11,761 nucleotides of DNA from CAYJPV01 sp964396055 (GTDB lineage: Bacteria > Acidobacteriota > Vicinamibacteria > Vicinamibacterales > JAKQTR01): contig CAYNDV010000140.1 in assembly GCA_964396055.1 (NCBI GenBank), positions 1 to 11,761 on the forward strand, in the 5' to 3' direction. Below are positions 1-6,495 of the stretch, one piece after another. The position numbers were made by a program, and so were the translations under genes. Position 1 is the stretch's first letter, and each line of letters starts with the position of its first letter. The notes below the pieces were generated by a model. That model had not been told where the DNA came from and ran no database searches. It was given only the letters and a program-made list of their open reading frames with translations.

Positions 1-2
1 CG

Positions 3-50
3 CTTTCCGACTACGTCACGCGCGGGCAGGGCTGGCTGACGTTCGGCTAG
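3..50 (+). CDS. C-terminal tail of an unidentified upstream gene (partial)
   Basis: The third plus-strand frame is open from the window edge and stops at TAG 48-50, giving the tail LSDYVTRGQGWLTFG. Codons are G/C-ending like the other genes, and the heptamer-repeat intergenic region starts just after the stop. Fifteen residues are too few to name a family. It could also be a chance reading of the edge; the sequence left of the window would settle it. Confidence 0.35.
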   Translation, partial: LSDYVTRGQGWLTFG

Positions 51-80
51 GGGCGAGGGCTGGAGGCGTCGGGTTCGTCA

Positions 81-241
81 GAAGCAAGAAGCAAGAATCC
101 AGAATGGACACGTGCAGGCAGTACGGCGTGGCGGCGTGATCCCTTCTTGCTTCTGGATTCTTGCTTCTGACACGCGACACGCCCCAAACCCCACGCCCCA
201 CGCCCCACGTCCCACGCCCCACGCCCCTGGCCACTGGCCCC
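81..241. repeat. Heptanucleotide repeat array, several heptamer types in one 7-bp register
   Basis: Counted in sevens from base 81, the plus strand reads GAAGCAA, GAAGCAA, GAATCCA, GAATGGA (81-108), then a 35-bp centre, then TTCTTGC, TTCTGGA, TTCTTGC, TTCTGAC (144-171), then ACGCGAC, ACGCCCC, AAACCCC, ACGCCCC twice, ACGTCCC, ACGCCCC twice, TGGCCAC, TGGCCCC (172-241). Base 144 is exactly 63 (9 x 7) from base 81, so both arms share one register over 23 heptamers. The centre also holds GGCGTGG (125-131) and GGCGTG (133-138), the complement of the CCCCACG-type units. The purine-rich strand is plus on the left and minus on the right. It resembles in kind the short tandemly repeated heptamers (STRR) of cyanobacteria; no known family is assigned. 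Confidence 0.85.
88..167. repeat. 17-bp perfect inverted repeat inside the heptamer array
   Basis: GAAGCAAGAATCCAGAA at 88-104 is the exact reverse complement of TTCTGGATTCTTGCTTC at 151-167, with 46 bp between the arms. A further left copy of GAAGCAA (81-87) and right copy of TTCTTGC (144-150) extend it imperfectly. In RNA the arms could form a long stem, and the GGCGTGG units at 125-138 could pair with CCCCACG units at 172-227. No T-tract follows the right arm, so it is not a simple terminator. Confidence 0.8.
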
Positions 242-243
242 TG

Positions 244-252
244 TGCTATAAG
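244..252 (+). promoter_or_regulatory. Possible extended -10 promoter of the PRC/MgtE-CBS and carrier operon
   Basis: TGCTATAAG matches the extended -10 pattern TGnTATAAT with one mismatch in the hexamer (TATAAG, 247-252). It lies 22 bp before the ATG at 275, so the transcript would begin near 259 with a leader of about 16 nt. No TTGACA-like -35 is visible; the equivalent position lies in the repeat array, which ends at 241. The site is AT-rich in GC-rich surroundings, but the call rests on one motif. Confidence 0.4.
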
Positions 253-274
253 TGGAAGGCCGCACGGGCGCCCC

Positions 275-1519
275 ATGCCAGACGCGCTGCTCTTCCTCAC
301 CGAGTTGATGGGCATGAAGGTCTACGACCTGAAGGGCCGGCGTGTCGGCCGCGTCAGGGACGCCGGGCTGGTGCCCCGGGTCGACCCGGCCCGCGTCGAC
401 CGGTTCCTCATCGGCGGCGAGCTGAACTGGTGGTCGGTCCGCCACGATCAGGTGGCGTCCATCACGATTGACGGCATCTACCTCCGCGACGAACAGGTCA
501 CGCCGTACCACGACGACGAGTACATGCTGCGCATCGTGCGCGACCTGCTGGATCAGCAGATCATCGACGTGCACGGCCGCAAGGTGGTCCGGGTGAACGA
601 CGTGACGTTCGAGATCCGGCGGCTCAACGGCACGGAGGAACTGTGCGTCCGCGAGGTGGACATCGGCATGCGGAGCGTCTTCCGGCGCCTGGCGCAGGGC
701 GTGCTGCCGCCGCGGCTCATCCGCCGCCTGATGGTCCGCGTGGCGCCGAACTCGATTCGCTGGGAGATGTGCAACATCGTCGAAGCGGATCCGCAGCGGC
801 GGCTGCGCCTGAACATCACCCACACGGCGCTCGAGGGCCTGCACCCGGCCGATCTGGCGGACATCGTCGAGGACCTGAGCCCCGAGGACCGCGAGGCCAT
901 CTTCGAGTCGATCGACAGCGAGGTGGCAGCCGAGGCCCTCGCCGAGGTGGAGGACCCCAAGATCCAGGCCAGCATCCTCGAGTCGCTCGAAGCCGATCGT
1001 GCCGCCGACATCGTCGAGGAGATGGAGCCTGCCGAGGCCGCCGACGTGCTGGAGGAACTGGAGGAGGAAACCTCGGAGGCCATCCTCGACGAAATGGAGC
1101 CTGAAGAGAAGAGCGACGTTGAGGAAGCCCTGGAACTGCACGAGGGCTCGGCGGGGCGCCTCATGAACAGCGCCTTCATCGCGGTGCCGGCGTCGGCCAC
1201 GGTAGCCGACGCCCTGCGGGTCATCCGGGAGAGCCCCGATCTCGTGGACACGCTGACCACGCTGTTCCTGGAGGATGAGGGGGGACGGCTGTGCGGCGCG
1301 GTTCCCCTGGCACGCCTGGTGCTGGCCGAGCCGGCAGCCGCCGTGGCCGGCCTGGCCGCCGACGAACTGGTGTCGGTGCCGGTTGGCGAGCGGTCGGATC
1401 GCGTGGTGGAGATGGTGGACAAGTACAACCTGATGGCGCTGCCCGTGGTGGATGAAGCCGGTCGCCTCGTCGGCACGGTGACCGCGGACGACATCATCTC
1501 GGAACTCCGGCAGGAGTAG
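275..1519 (+). CDS. Soluble PRC-barrel / MgtE N-domain / CBS-pair protein, probable Mg2+-sensing partner of the adjacent carrier
   Basis: This 414-residue protein has no membrane segment. Residues 5-70 (FLTELMGMKVYDLKGRRVGR onward) and about 84-145 look like two PRC-barrel-type repeats. Residues about 185-285 are the MgtE intracellular N domain: an acidic superhelix starting HPADLADIVEDLSPEDREAI with repeated 'EEMEPAEAADVLEELEEE'-type helices. Residues 295-414 form a CBS pair, with KYNLMALPVVDEAGRLVGTV and a final TADDII. In MgtE channels this acidic N-CBS unit binds Mg2+ and gates the pore; the MgtE membrane domain is absent here, and a carrier gene follows after 2 nt. I infer a separately made Mg2+ (or Mn2+) sensor. 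The ATG at 275 is chosen because PRC domains begin just before the FLTEL motif and upstream codons lie in repeats. No close Shine-Dalgarno is seen (GGAAGG 254-259 is 15 nt away). Role as regulator is inference. Confidence 0.88.
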   Translation: MPDALLFLTELMGMKVYDLKGRRVGRVRDAGLVPRVDPARVDRFLIGGELNWWSVRHDQVASITIDGIYLRDEQVTPYHDDEYMLRIVRDLLDQQIIDVHGRKVVRVNDVTFEIRRLNGTEELCVREVDIGMRSVFRRLAQGVLPPRLIRRLMVRVAPNSIRWEMCNIVEADPQRRLRLNITHTALEGLHPADLADIVEDLSPEDREAIFESIDSEVAAEALAEVEDPKIQASILESLEADRAADIVEEMEPAEAADVLEELEEETSEAILDEMEPEEKSDVEEALELHEGSAGRLMNSAFIAVPASATVADALRVIRESPDLVDTLTTLFLEDEGGRLCGAVPLARLVLAEPAAAVAGLAADELVSVPVGERSDRVVEMVDKYNLMALPVVDEAGRLVGTVTADDIISELRQE

Positions 1520-1521
1520 CG

Positions 1522-2769
1522 ATGCGGTTGCTCGAGCGCCTGCCTCGTCCGCTGGTGGTCTTCTTCAGCGTGATCGGCCCCGGCTTCATCACCGCGATGG
1601 TGGACAACGACGCGGGCGGCATCTACACCTACTCGGAGGCGGGCGCGCGCTTCGGGTACACGCTGCTCTGGACCCTGCCGCCGATCGCCGTGCTGCTCGT
1701 CATCACGCAGGAGATGAACGCGCGCATGGGCGCGGTGACGGGCAAGGGCCTGTCGGACCTGATTCGGGAGGAGTTCGGGCTGCGGACGACGTTCCTCGTC
1801 ATGGCCCTGCTGGTCGTGGCGAACTTCACCAACGTGATGGCGAACTTCGCCGGCGTCGCCTCGGCCCTGGAGCTGTTCCACGTCAGCCGGTACATCTCGG
1901 TGCCCCTGGCCGCCGTCGCCGTGTGGTTCCTCGTGGTCAAGGGCACGTACAACAGCGTCGAGAAGATCTTCCTGGGCGCCTGCGTCACCTACATCGCGTA
2001 CATCATCGCGGCCGTGCTCATCAGCCCGGACTGGGAGGCGTCGGCTCTGGCCAGCGTCCGCCCGGTCATGATCCCCGAGGTGGCCTACGTCACGCTGCTG
2101 GTCGGCCTGGTGGGGACGTCCGTGGCGCCATGGATGCAGTTCTACCTCCAGGCGGCGGTCGTGGAAAAGGGCATCAACGTCAAGGACTACGCCGAGTCGC
2201 GCATCGAGGTCATCGTCGGCTGCATCGTGATGGTGATCGTGGCGTTCTTCATCATCGTCGCCTGCGCCGCCGCCATCTGGTCGCGGGAACCTCGCGGCAT
2301 CGAGAGCGCCGCCGACGCGGCCCGGGCCCTGCGGCCCTTCGGCGAGTACGCGTACCTGCTGTTCAGCGCGGGCCTGCTGAACGCCTCGCTCTTCGCCGCG
2401 AGCATCCTGCCGCTGTCGACGGCGTACTCGGTGTGCGAAGGCCTGGGTTTCGAATCGGGCGTCAACAAGCGTTTCCGCGAGGCGCCCATCTTCTACTGGC
2501 TCTACACCCTGCTGATCGCCGTGGGCGCGGGCGTCGTTTTGCTGCCGGGGTTCCCTCTGGTGCAGATGATCCTGTTCTCCCAGGTCGTCAACGGGCTGCT
2601 GCTGCCCCTCGTGCTCATCTTCATGATCCGGCTCGTGAACAACCGGAACCTGATGCACGAGTGGGTGAACCCGCGTCTCTACAACCTGGTGGCCTGGGTG
2701 GCCGTGGTGGTGCTGGTGACGCTGGCCCTGGTGCTGATGGGGTTCACCGTCAGGGATCTCTGGGCGTGA
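1522..2769 (+). CDS. NRAMP (SLC11)-family divalent-metal carrier with NRMT-like altered metal site
   Basis: A 415-residue inner-membrane protein with about 11 hydrophobic helices and the NRAMP-type opening GPGFITAMVDNDAGG. Helix 1 of classical Mn2+/Fe2+ NRAMPs carries DPGN; here the aligned tetrad is D30-A-G-G33, keeping Asp but losing Pro and Asn. Helix 6 usually reads MPH; here it is A202-P203-W204 (GTSVAPWMQF), losing the soft Met ligand and the His. From memory, loss of the Met and Asn ligands marks the NRAMP-related magnesium transporters (NRMTs), so Mg2+ is a plausible substrate, supported by the MgtE-like gene before it. AGGAG at 1512-1516 sits 5 nt before the ATG, inside the end of the upstream gene, so translation is probably coupled. 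Family is sure; ion is inferred and could be another metal. Confidence 0.88.
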   Translation: MRLLERLPRPLVVFFSVIGPGFITAMVDNDAGGIYTYSEAGARFGYTLLWTLPPIAVLLVITQEMNARMGAVTGKGLSDLIREEFGLRTTFLVMALLVVANFTNVMANFAGVASALELFHVSRYISVPLAAVAVWFLVVKGTYNSVEKIFLGACVTYIAYIIAAVLISPDWEASALASVRPVMIPEVAYVTLLVGLVGTSVAPWMQFYLQAAVVEKGINVKDYAESRIEVIVGCIVMVIVAFFIIVACAAAIWSREPRGIESAADAARALRPFGEYAYLLFSAGLLNASLFAASILPLSTAYSVCEGLGFESGVNKRFREAPIFYWLYTLLIAVGAGVVLLPGFPLVQMILFSQVVNGLLLPLVLIFMIRLVNNRNLMHEWVNPRLYNLVAWVAVVVLVTLALVLMGFTVRDLWA

Positions 2770-2780
2770 CGGCAGGCGGG

Positions 2781-2815
2781 GGCTGGAGGCTAGAGGCCAG
2801 AGGCTAGAGGCTGGA
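2781..2815 (+). repeat. Heptamer array, five GGCTAGA-type units
   Basis: Read in sevens the plus strand gives GGCTGGA, GGCTAGA, GGCCAGA, GGCTAGA, GGCTGGA. The order is symmetric around the middle unit. It starts 11 bp after the carrier stop codon and is followed by GAAAGAC and the hairpin. The right part recurs at 2954-2970 across the N run. Unit sequence differs from the array at 81-241, but the 7-bp period and purine-rich strand are the same. Confidence 0.85.
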
Positions 2816-2825
2816 GAAAGACGAC

Positions 2826-2853
2826 GGGCGCGGTGGTGATCGCACCACCGCGC
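2826..2853 (+). terminator. Hairpin terminator copy, cut by the assembly gap
   Basis: GGGCGCGGTGGTG (2826-2838), a 4-nt loop ATCG, then the complementary arm up to 2853, where the N run begins two bases before the arm would be complete. It is identical to the complete hairpin at 2981-3010 and is probably the same piece of DNA written twice by the assembler. Confidence 0.5.
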
Positions 2854-2953
2854 NNNNNNNNNNNNNNNNNNNNNNNNNNNNNNNNNNNNNNNNNNNNNNN
2901 NNNNNNNNNNNNNNNNNNNNNNNNNNNNNNNNNNNNNNNNNNNNNNNNNNNNN
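2854..2953. other. Assembly gap (100 N) flanked by a 55-bp exact duplication
   Basis: Exactly 100 N, a placeholder length. The 55 bases before it (2799-2853) are identical to bases 2954-3008 after it. Equal contig ends of k-mer length suggest a de Bruijn graph break at a repeated 55-mer. If the two copies are one locus, the real stop-to-stop distance between the flanking genes is 142 bp, not 297. Confidence 0.9.
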
Positions 2954-2980
2954 AGAGGCTAGAGGCTGGAGAAAGACGAC

Positions 2981-3013
2981 GGGCGCGGTGGTGATCGCAC
3001 CACCGCGCCCTTT
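2981..3013 (+). terminator. Rho-independent terminator, probably bidirectional
   Basis: A perfect 13-bp stem, GGGCGCGGTGGTG (2981-2993) with CACCACCGCGCCC (2998-3010), closes a 4-nt loop ATCG and is followed by TTTATG. It lies between convergent genes. On the minus strand the same stem is followed by GTCGTCTTTCTCC, a weaker T-containing tail, so it may also end the cytochrome-barrel transcript. The T-run is short (three), so efficiency is uncertain. Confidence 0.6.
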
Positions 3014-3019
3014 ATGCCG

Positions 3020-3039
3020 GGAGCCTGACGTGCGGCTCC
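3020..3039. other. Small inverted repeat next to the terminator
   Basis: GGAGCC (3020-3025) pairs with GGCTCC (3034-3039) around an 8-nt loop. On the plus strand it is followed directly by the pyrimidine-rich heptamers from 3040, so it could act as a second, weaker terminator for readthrough from the carrier operon. On the minus strand it follows the stop of the outer-membrane barrel gene. Confidence 0.35.
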
Positions 3040-3066
3040 TTCTGTCTTCTGTCTTCTGTCTTCTTC
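3040..3066 (-). repeat. Heptamer array, TTCTGTC units (GACAGAA on the minus strand)
   Basis: Three perfect TTCTGTC units (3040-3060) and a partial fourth (TTCTTC, 3061-3066) abut the stop codon of the barrel gene at 3067. Its purine-rich strand is minus, opposite to the array at 2781-2815, so the two arrays face each other across the hairpins, as the two arms do at 81-241. Confidence 0.8.
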
Positions 3067-5385
3067 CTAGAACTTGTAGCTCAACTTCGCGTACACCACG
3101 TTCGCCGTGTACGGGCCGTTGTCGGCCTTGGTGAAGAACGAAATCGAGGCCGGCATCAGCGTCGTCCCGCTGGTGAACGCATCCTTGAAGTCGTACTTCT
3201 CGTACATGTAGCCGGCGGCGACCGTCCACGCCTTGTCCACGTCGTAGGCCAGCTGCGCCGTGACCGTGGTCAGGGTGGTGTCGTCGTAGTCGGTGATGTC
3301 GGCCGCGCCGCCCTGGCCGGCCGGAATCAGCGTCGTGCGGCCGGGGGTGTAGAACGACCCGGCTTCGCGCGCGGTGATGTCGACCAGGCCGTCCACCTTC
3401 TGGTGCATCGCGTTGAAGGTGAAGGTCCACTTCTCCGGCACGAGGTGGAGCACCGCGTTCGCCCCGAACGTGTCGGTGGCGTCGCTGCCCTTGTAGTTGA
3501 GCAGGTTGTTGATGCCATACACGGGCGCGGCATTGGTCGTGGACCACTGGACCGTGGACGCGTCCTTTTCGTAGGTGTAGTAGGCGCCGAGCTCGACCCG
3601 GGCGTTCGGGACGAAGTCGAATTCCGCCGTGTAGGTGTCGTACTTGGCCTCGAGCAGGCCGCTGGGCGTGCCCGGGTACGGGCCCTGCCCGGCCACCGGC
3701 ACGCCGCTCGCCACGGGCACGCGGTCCGGCCGGTTGGGGTACTCCACGTCGCGCTGCCCGTAGGCGAACGTGAAGCCCAGGCTGTCGACGGGCCGGATCT
3801 CCACTTCGAGGGCCGTGCGCGTGGTGTCGCGCTCGGCTTCGTCGAACTGGAAGCCGTAGACGGTGTGGCCTTCCGCCGTGCGCGAGGCATCGTCGTACTT
3901 GGCCATCAGCTTCAGCCAGTCCGCCGCCCGGTAGATGGCGGCCAGTCCGACGCCGGTCTCTTCGCCCGTCTCGGCCTCGCGGTGCGTCCGCTCGAGCTGG
4001 GTGTTCCGGAACGCGCCCTCGATCGTGAGGTCACCGAAGTCGTAGGTGACCGACGCCGCGAAGCGCGACGTCTTCGTGTCGTACGGATTCGCGGTGGCAT
4101 GGCCGTACGGCGCGTCGGCCGACGGGGACACCGTGCTCCACGCCCGATCAGGCGAGCCGGCCACGTCGCCGGTGATGATGAACCGGGTCGTCTTGTTCGC
4201 CAGGTCGTAGCTGCGGTAGCTCGCCCGCAGGCCCAGGCCCTTGATCGGCCTCGACGAGAACATGAAGTTCAGGGTCGTGGTGTTGATCTTGCCGTTCAGG
4301 GACGGCTGCTGGAGCGCCGACAGACTGTTGGCCGCAGCCCCGGACGGCGTCGTGATCGCCGAATTGATCGTGTACGGGATGAACGCCGCGTCCTGCGTCC
4401 ACGTCGCGAACGCCAGGTCGCCACTGAGGCGGGTCTGCCCGGCAAACTTCAGCAGGAAGCCGCCTGACGTGGTGCTGGCCTCGTTGTCCGGTGCCGTCGC
4501 CCAGCGGGCCCGGCTGCCGCCGCCGATATTGACGGGCACGGTCGGCGTCGACAGGTACGGCGTGTCGAAGCCCTGGAACGGGTTGTCGATCGTGAATGAA
4601 TCGATCTGGTTGTTGTAGACGTTGCGGTTGAACGCGGCGTGCACGTTGCCCGCCTTGAAATTGAACGCCGCGCGCAGGCCGAAGTCCTGCGTGAGGGAAT
4701 CGAGCGGGCCCGGCACCTCGACGATGCTGTTGACGGCGCTGTAGACGCCGCCGCCCTCGAATCCCTTGTAGCCCGTGCGCGCTTCACGCATGTAGGTCAG
4801 CGAGAGCGCCAGGGGCGAGTCGTGCAACAGGCTGAACTCCACCGTCCCCCGGTTGCGCTGCGACGACACGTCCACGCTGTTGGTCGCCTGCAGGGTCGGG
4901 GCCATCAACGCCGCGTAGAAGTCGTAGGTGCGCAGCGTCGTCGGCACCGTGGCGTCCACGGCGCTGCCCAGCGCCCGCTGCAGGGTGTCGCTCATGCTCC
5001 ACACGCCAGGGGCGGTCTCGACGTGCAGCAGCCGCGCGTCGTTGCCCATGTTGTGCGGGATCTGGTTGTAGTCGAACGACAACCCCATCCAGCCGGCGTT
5101 GAACCAGCCGGTGTAACGCTGGTCGGTCTGGCGGATGTTCCGCGCCGTCAGGTTGAAATCCACCTTCCCGGCCGTCGCAAAGAGGGTGGCGTACGGAATC
5201 GACAGCCCCTTCGGCACCTCGCGGTACTCCTGGAACTTCGAGGATCCAATGTCTTCCACGCCCAGGGCGCCAATCACGATCTGGCCGCCGCTGGTCTTGG
5301 CCGGGGCGTCCTGCGCCAGGGCCGGTACGCTCGCCGCGAACACGCCCATGGCGACGAGCCCCGTCACGATCATTGCTCGTTTCAT
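3067..5385 (-). CDS. MtrB/PioB-family outer-membrane beta-barrel of a porin-cytochrome complex
   Basis: A 772-residue exported protein. The signal peptide is MKRAMIVTGLVAMGVFAASV with a likely cut after ALA (A24|Q25). The mature protein is rich in alternating aromatic/polar strands and ends in an aromatic strand, YAKLSYKF, as outer-membrane barrels do. Its length and style (repeated strands such as VELGAYYTYEKDAS, extended Gly/Ser/Asp loops) fit the MtrB/PioB 'decaheme-associated outer membrane protein' family, which sheathes a decaheme cytochrome so electrons can cross the outer membrane. I see no cysteine in it, so the N-terminal CXXC of Shewanella MtrB is missing. The decaheme gene ends 3 nt upstream, and the Shine-Dalgarno GTGAGG (5392-5397 on the complement) lies within that gene's last codons, so the two are probably translated together. 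The partner gene is a large part of the evidence. Confidence 0.85.
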   Translation of the reverse strand: MKRAMIVTGLVAMGVFAASVPALAQDAPAKTSGGQIVIGALGVEDIGSSKFQEYREVPKGLSIPYATLFATAGKVDFNLTARNIRQTDQRYTGWFNAGWMGLSFDYNQIPHNMGNDARLLHVETAPGVWSMSDTLQRALGSAVDATVPTTLRTYDFYAALMAPTLQATNSVDVSSQRNRGTVEFSLLHDSPLALSLTYMREARTGYKGFEGGGVYSAVNSIVEVPGPLDSLTQDFGLRAAFNFKAGNVHAAFNRNVYNNQIDSFTIDNPFQGFDTPYLSTPTVPVNIGGGSRARWATAPDNEASTTSGGFLLKFAGQTRLSGDLAFATWTQDAAFIPYTINSAITTPSGAAANSLSALQQPSLNGKINTTTLNFMFSSRPIKGLGLRASYRSYDLANKTTRFIITGDVAGSPDRAWSTVSPSADAPYGHATANPYDTKTSRFAASVTYDFGDLTIEGAFRNTQLERTHREAETGEETGVGLAAIYRAADWLKLMAKYDDASRTAEGHTVYGFQFDEAERDTTRTALEVEIRPVDSLGFTFAYGQRDVEYPNRPDRVPVASGVPVAGQGPYPGTPSGLLEAKYDTYTAEFDFVPNARVELGAYYTYEKDASTVQWSTTNAAPVYGINNLLNYKGSDATDTFGANAVLHLVPEKWTFTFNAMHQKVDGLVDITAREAGSFYTPGRTTLIPAGQGGAADITDYDDTTLTTVTAQLAYDVDKAWTVAAGYMYEKYDFKDAFTSGTTLMPASISFFTKADNGPYTANVVYAKLSYKF

Positions 5386-5388
5386 GGG

Positions 5389-6315
5389 TTACCTCACGAA
5401 GTAAGCGCCCGAGGGCGAGTTGGAGCCGTGGAGATTGACGTGGCAGTTCTTGCAGCTCTTCTCGATGAACCGGGAGTTGGCCGTCGGGAAACCCGTCGGC
5501 GCTCCAGCCGGCGCCATCGGGACGCCCTTCTCGGTCGAGAAGTTGTCGCCGGACCCGAAGTGGCCCGACCCGGTGAAGTGGCAGTTCCAGCACAGGTTCG
5601 GCATCTTCGAGGTCAGCAGCGGCTTGTGGTTCGAGCCGTGCGGCTCGTGGCACGAGACGCAGTCCTCACGCACCGGCGCGTGCTCGAACAGGAACGGCCC
5701 GCGCTTCTCCGTGTGGCAGGTGTAGCAGAGCTCGTTGATCGACTCGGCCTTGATCATGGCCGGGCGCGCACCCTCGTGCGGGTTGTGGCAGCTCGAGCAC
5801 TCCATCTTGCCTTCGCGCACCGGGTGGTGCGAGGTCCGCATGGCCTTCGCCCGCATCGACTTGTGGCACGTGAAGCAGGTCTCGCTGTCCGACTTGGTCT
5901 TCAACTGCGCCGTGGCCGACTTCGGCGAGTGGGCGCTGTGGCAGTCCGTGCACGCCACGTTGCGGCGCGCGTGCATGCTGCTGTCGTAGCTCGACTGGCC
6001 TTCCTTCTCGTGGCAGGTCAGGCAGGTCGCGTTGATGGCGGCGGCCTTGACCTTCTTCATGGAAGGCACCGGCCCCTTCTCGCCGGCCATCTGGGCCTTG
6101 GCGTGTTCGCCCACGTTCTCGTGGCAGTTCGCGCAGCTCAGATCGGCCTTGGCGTGCGCGGACTTCGTGAAGGTCGGACTGAAGGCCTTGTCGTGACAGC
6201 CCTGGCAGTCCGACACGTTCCATGCGGCCGACGACGCCGCCTGCGCGAAGGCATCAACGCCTCCGAACAGGACGAGGAGCGCCGCCAGCAGCACGGCTGG
6301 ACGGATGAAACGCAT
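5389..6315 (-). CDS. Periplasmic decaheme c-type cytochrome, MtrA/PioA/DmsE family
   Basis: A 308-residue exported multiheme cytochrome. The signal peptide MRFIRPAVLLAALLVLFGG ends at about AFA|Q (residue 24). There are exactly ten CXXCH motifs, with the first Cys at residues 37, 61, 98, 122, 147, 173, 197, 219, 242 and 288. A long insert of about 40 residues separates hemes 9 and 10. Ten hemes in about 300 residues, plus an MtrB-like gene downstream, match MtrA/MtoA: the wire threaded into the barrel that passes electrons between periplasm and cell exterior. Direction (metal reduction or Fe(II) oxidation) cannot be read from sequence. The ATG at 6315 is chosen because GGAGGAG (6323-6329 on the complement) lies 7 nt upstream and a signal peptide starts there. 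The frame stays open back to an ATG at 6474, but that extension would bury the signal peptide. Confidence 0.93.
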   Translation of the reverse strand: MRFIRPAVLLAALLVLFGGVDAFAQAASSAAWNVSDCQGCHDKAFSPTFTKSAHAKADLSCANCHENVGEHAKAQMAGEKGPVPSMKKVKAAAINATCLTCHEKEGQSSYDSSMHARRNVACTDCHSAHSPKSATAQLKTKSDSETCFTCHKSMRAKAMRTSHHPVREGKMECSSCHNPHEGARPAMIKAESINELCYTCHTEKRGPFLFEHAPVREDCVSCHEPHGSNHKPLLTSKMPNLCWNCHFTGSGHFGSGDNFSTEKGVPMAPAGAPTGFPTANSRFIEKSCKNCHVNLHGSNSPSGAYFVR

Positions 6316-6495
6316 ATGAGGACTCCTCCACCACTGACAGTCCGCCCGGGGACATCCTGGGGGACTTCGTACGCAAATCGGCGGATTGCTGGTACGGGCG
6401 AGATCCGGCGTGCGGGGCCTGGGGGCACCGACGGGGATCGAGGGGGGCGTCTGACCGGATGATGAGAAACTCACCAGCCGGAACAGCTCAGGGTG

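Noticed and set aside
81..241. CRISPR-like array
   Set aside because: Units are 7 bp with no spacers and no cas genes nearby; it is a heptamer repeat.
259..274. Mg2+ or Mn2+ riboswitch before the metal-transport operon
   Set aside because: The predicted leader is only about 16 nt, and the upstream DNA is repeat array with no riboswitch-like structure that I can recognise.
553..2658. Long minus-strand open frame (701 codons) opposite the sensor and carrier genes
   Set aside because: Low-complexity Arg/Ser/His-rich translation spanning two well-supported genes; an antisense shadow caused by G/C-ending codons.
4639..6462. Plus-strand open frame of 607 codons opposite the cytochrome and barrel genes
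   Set aside because: Antisense to a signal-peptide-bearing decaheme cytochrome with ten heme motifs; composition is typical of a shadow frame.
6316..6474. N-terminal extension of the decaheme cytochrome to an ATG at 6474
   Set aside because: The frame is open, but the extension would bury a clear signal peptide, and the internal ATG at 6315 has a strong GGAGGAG site.
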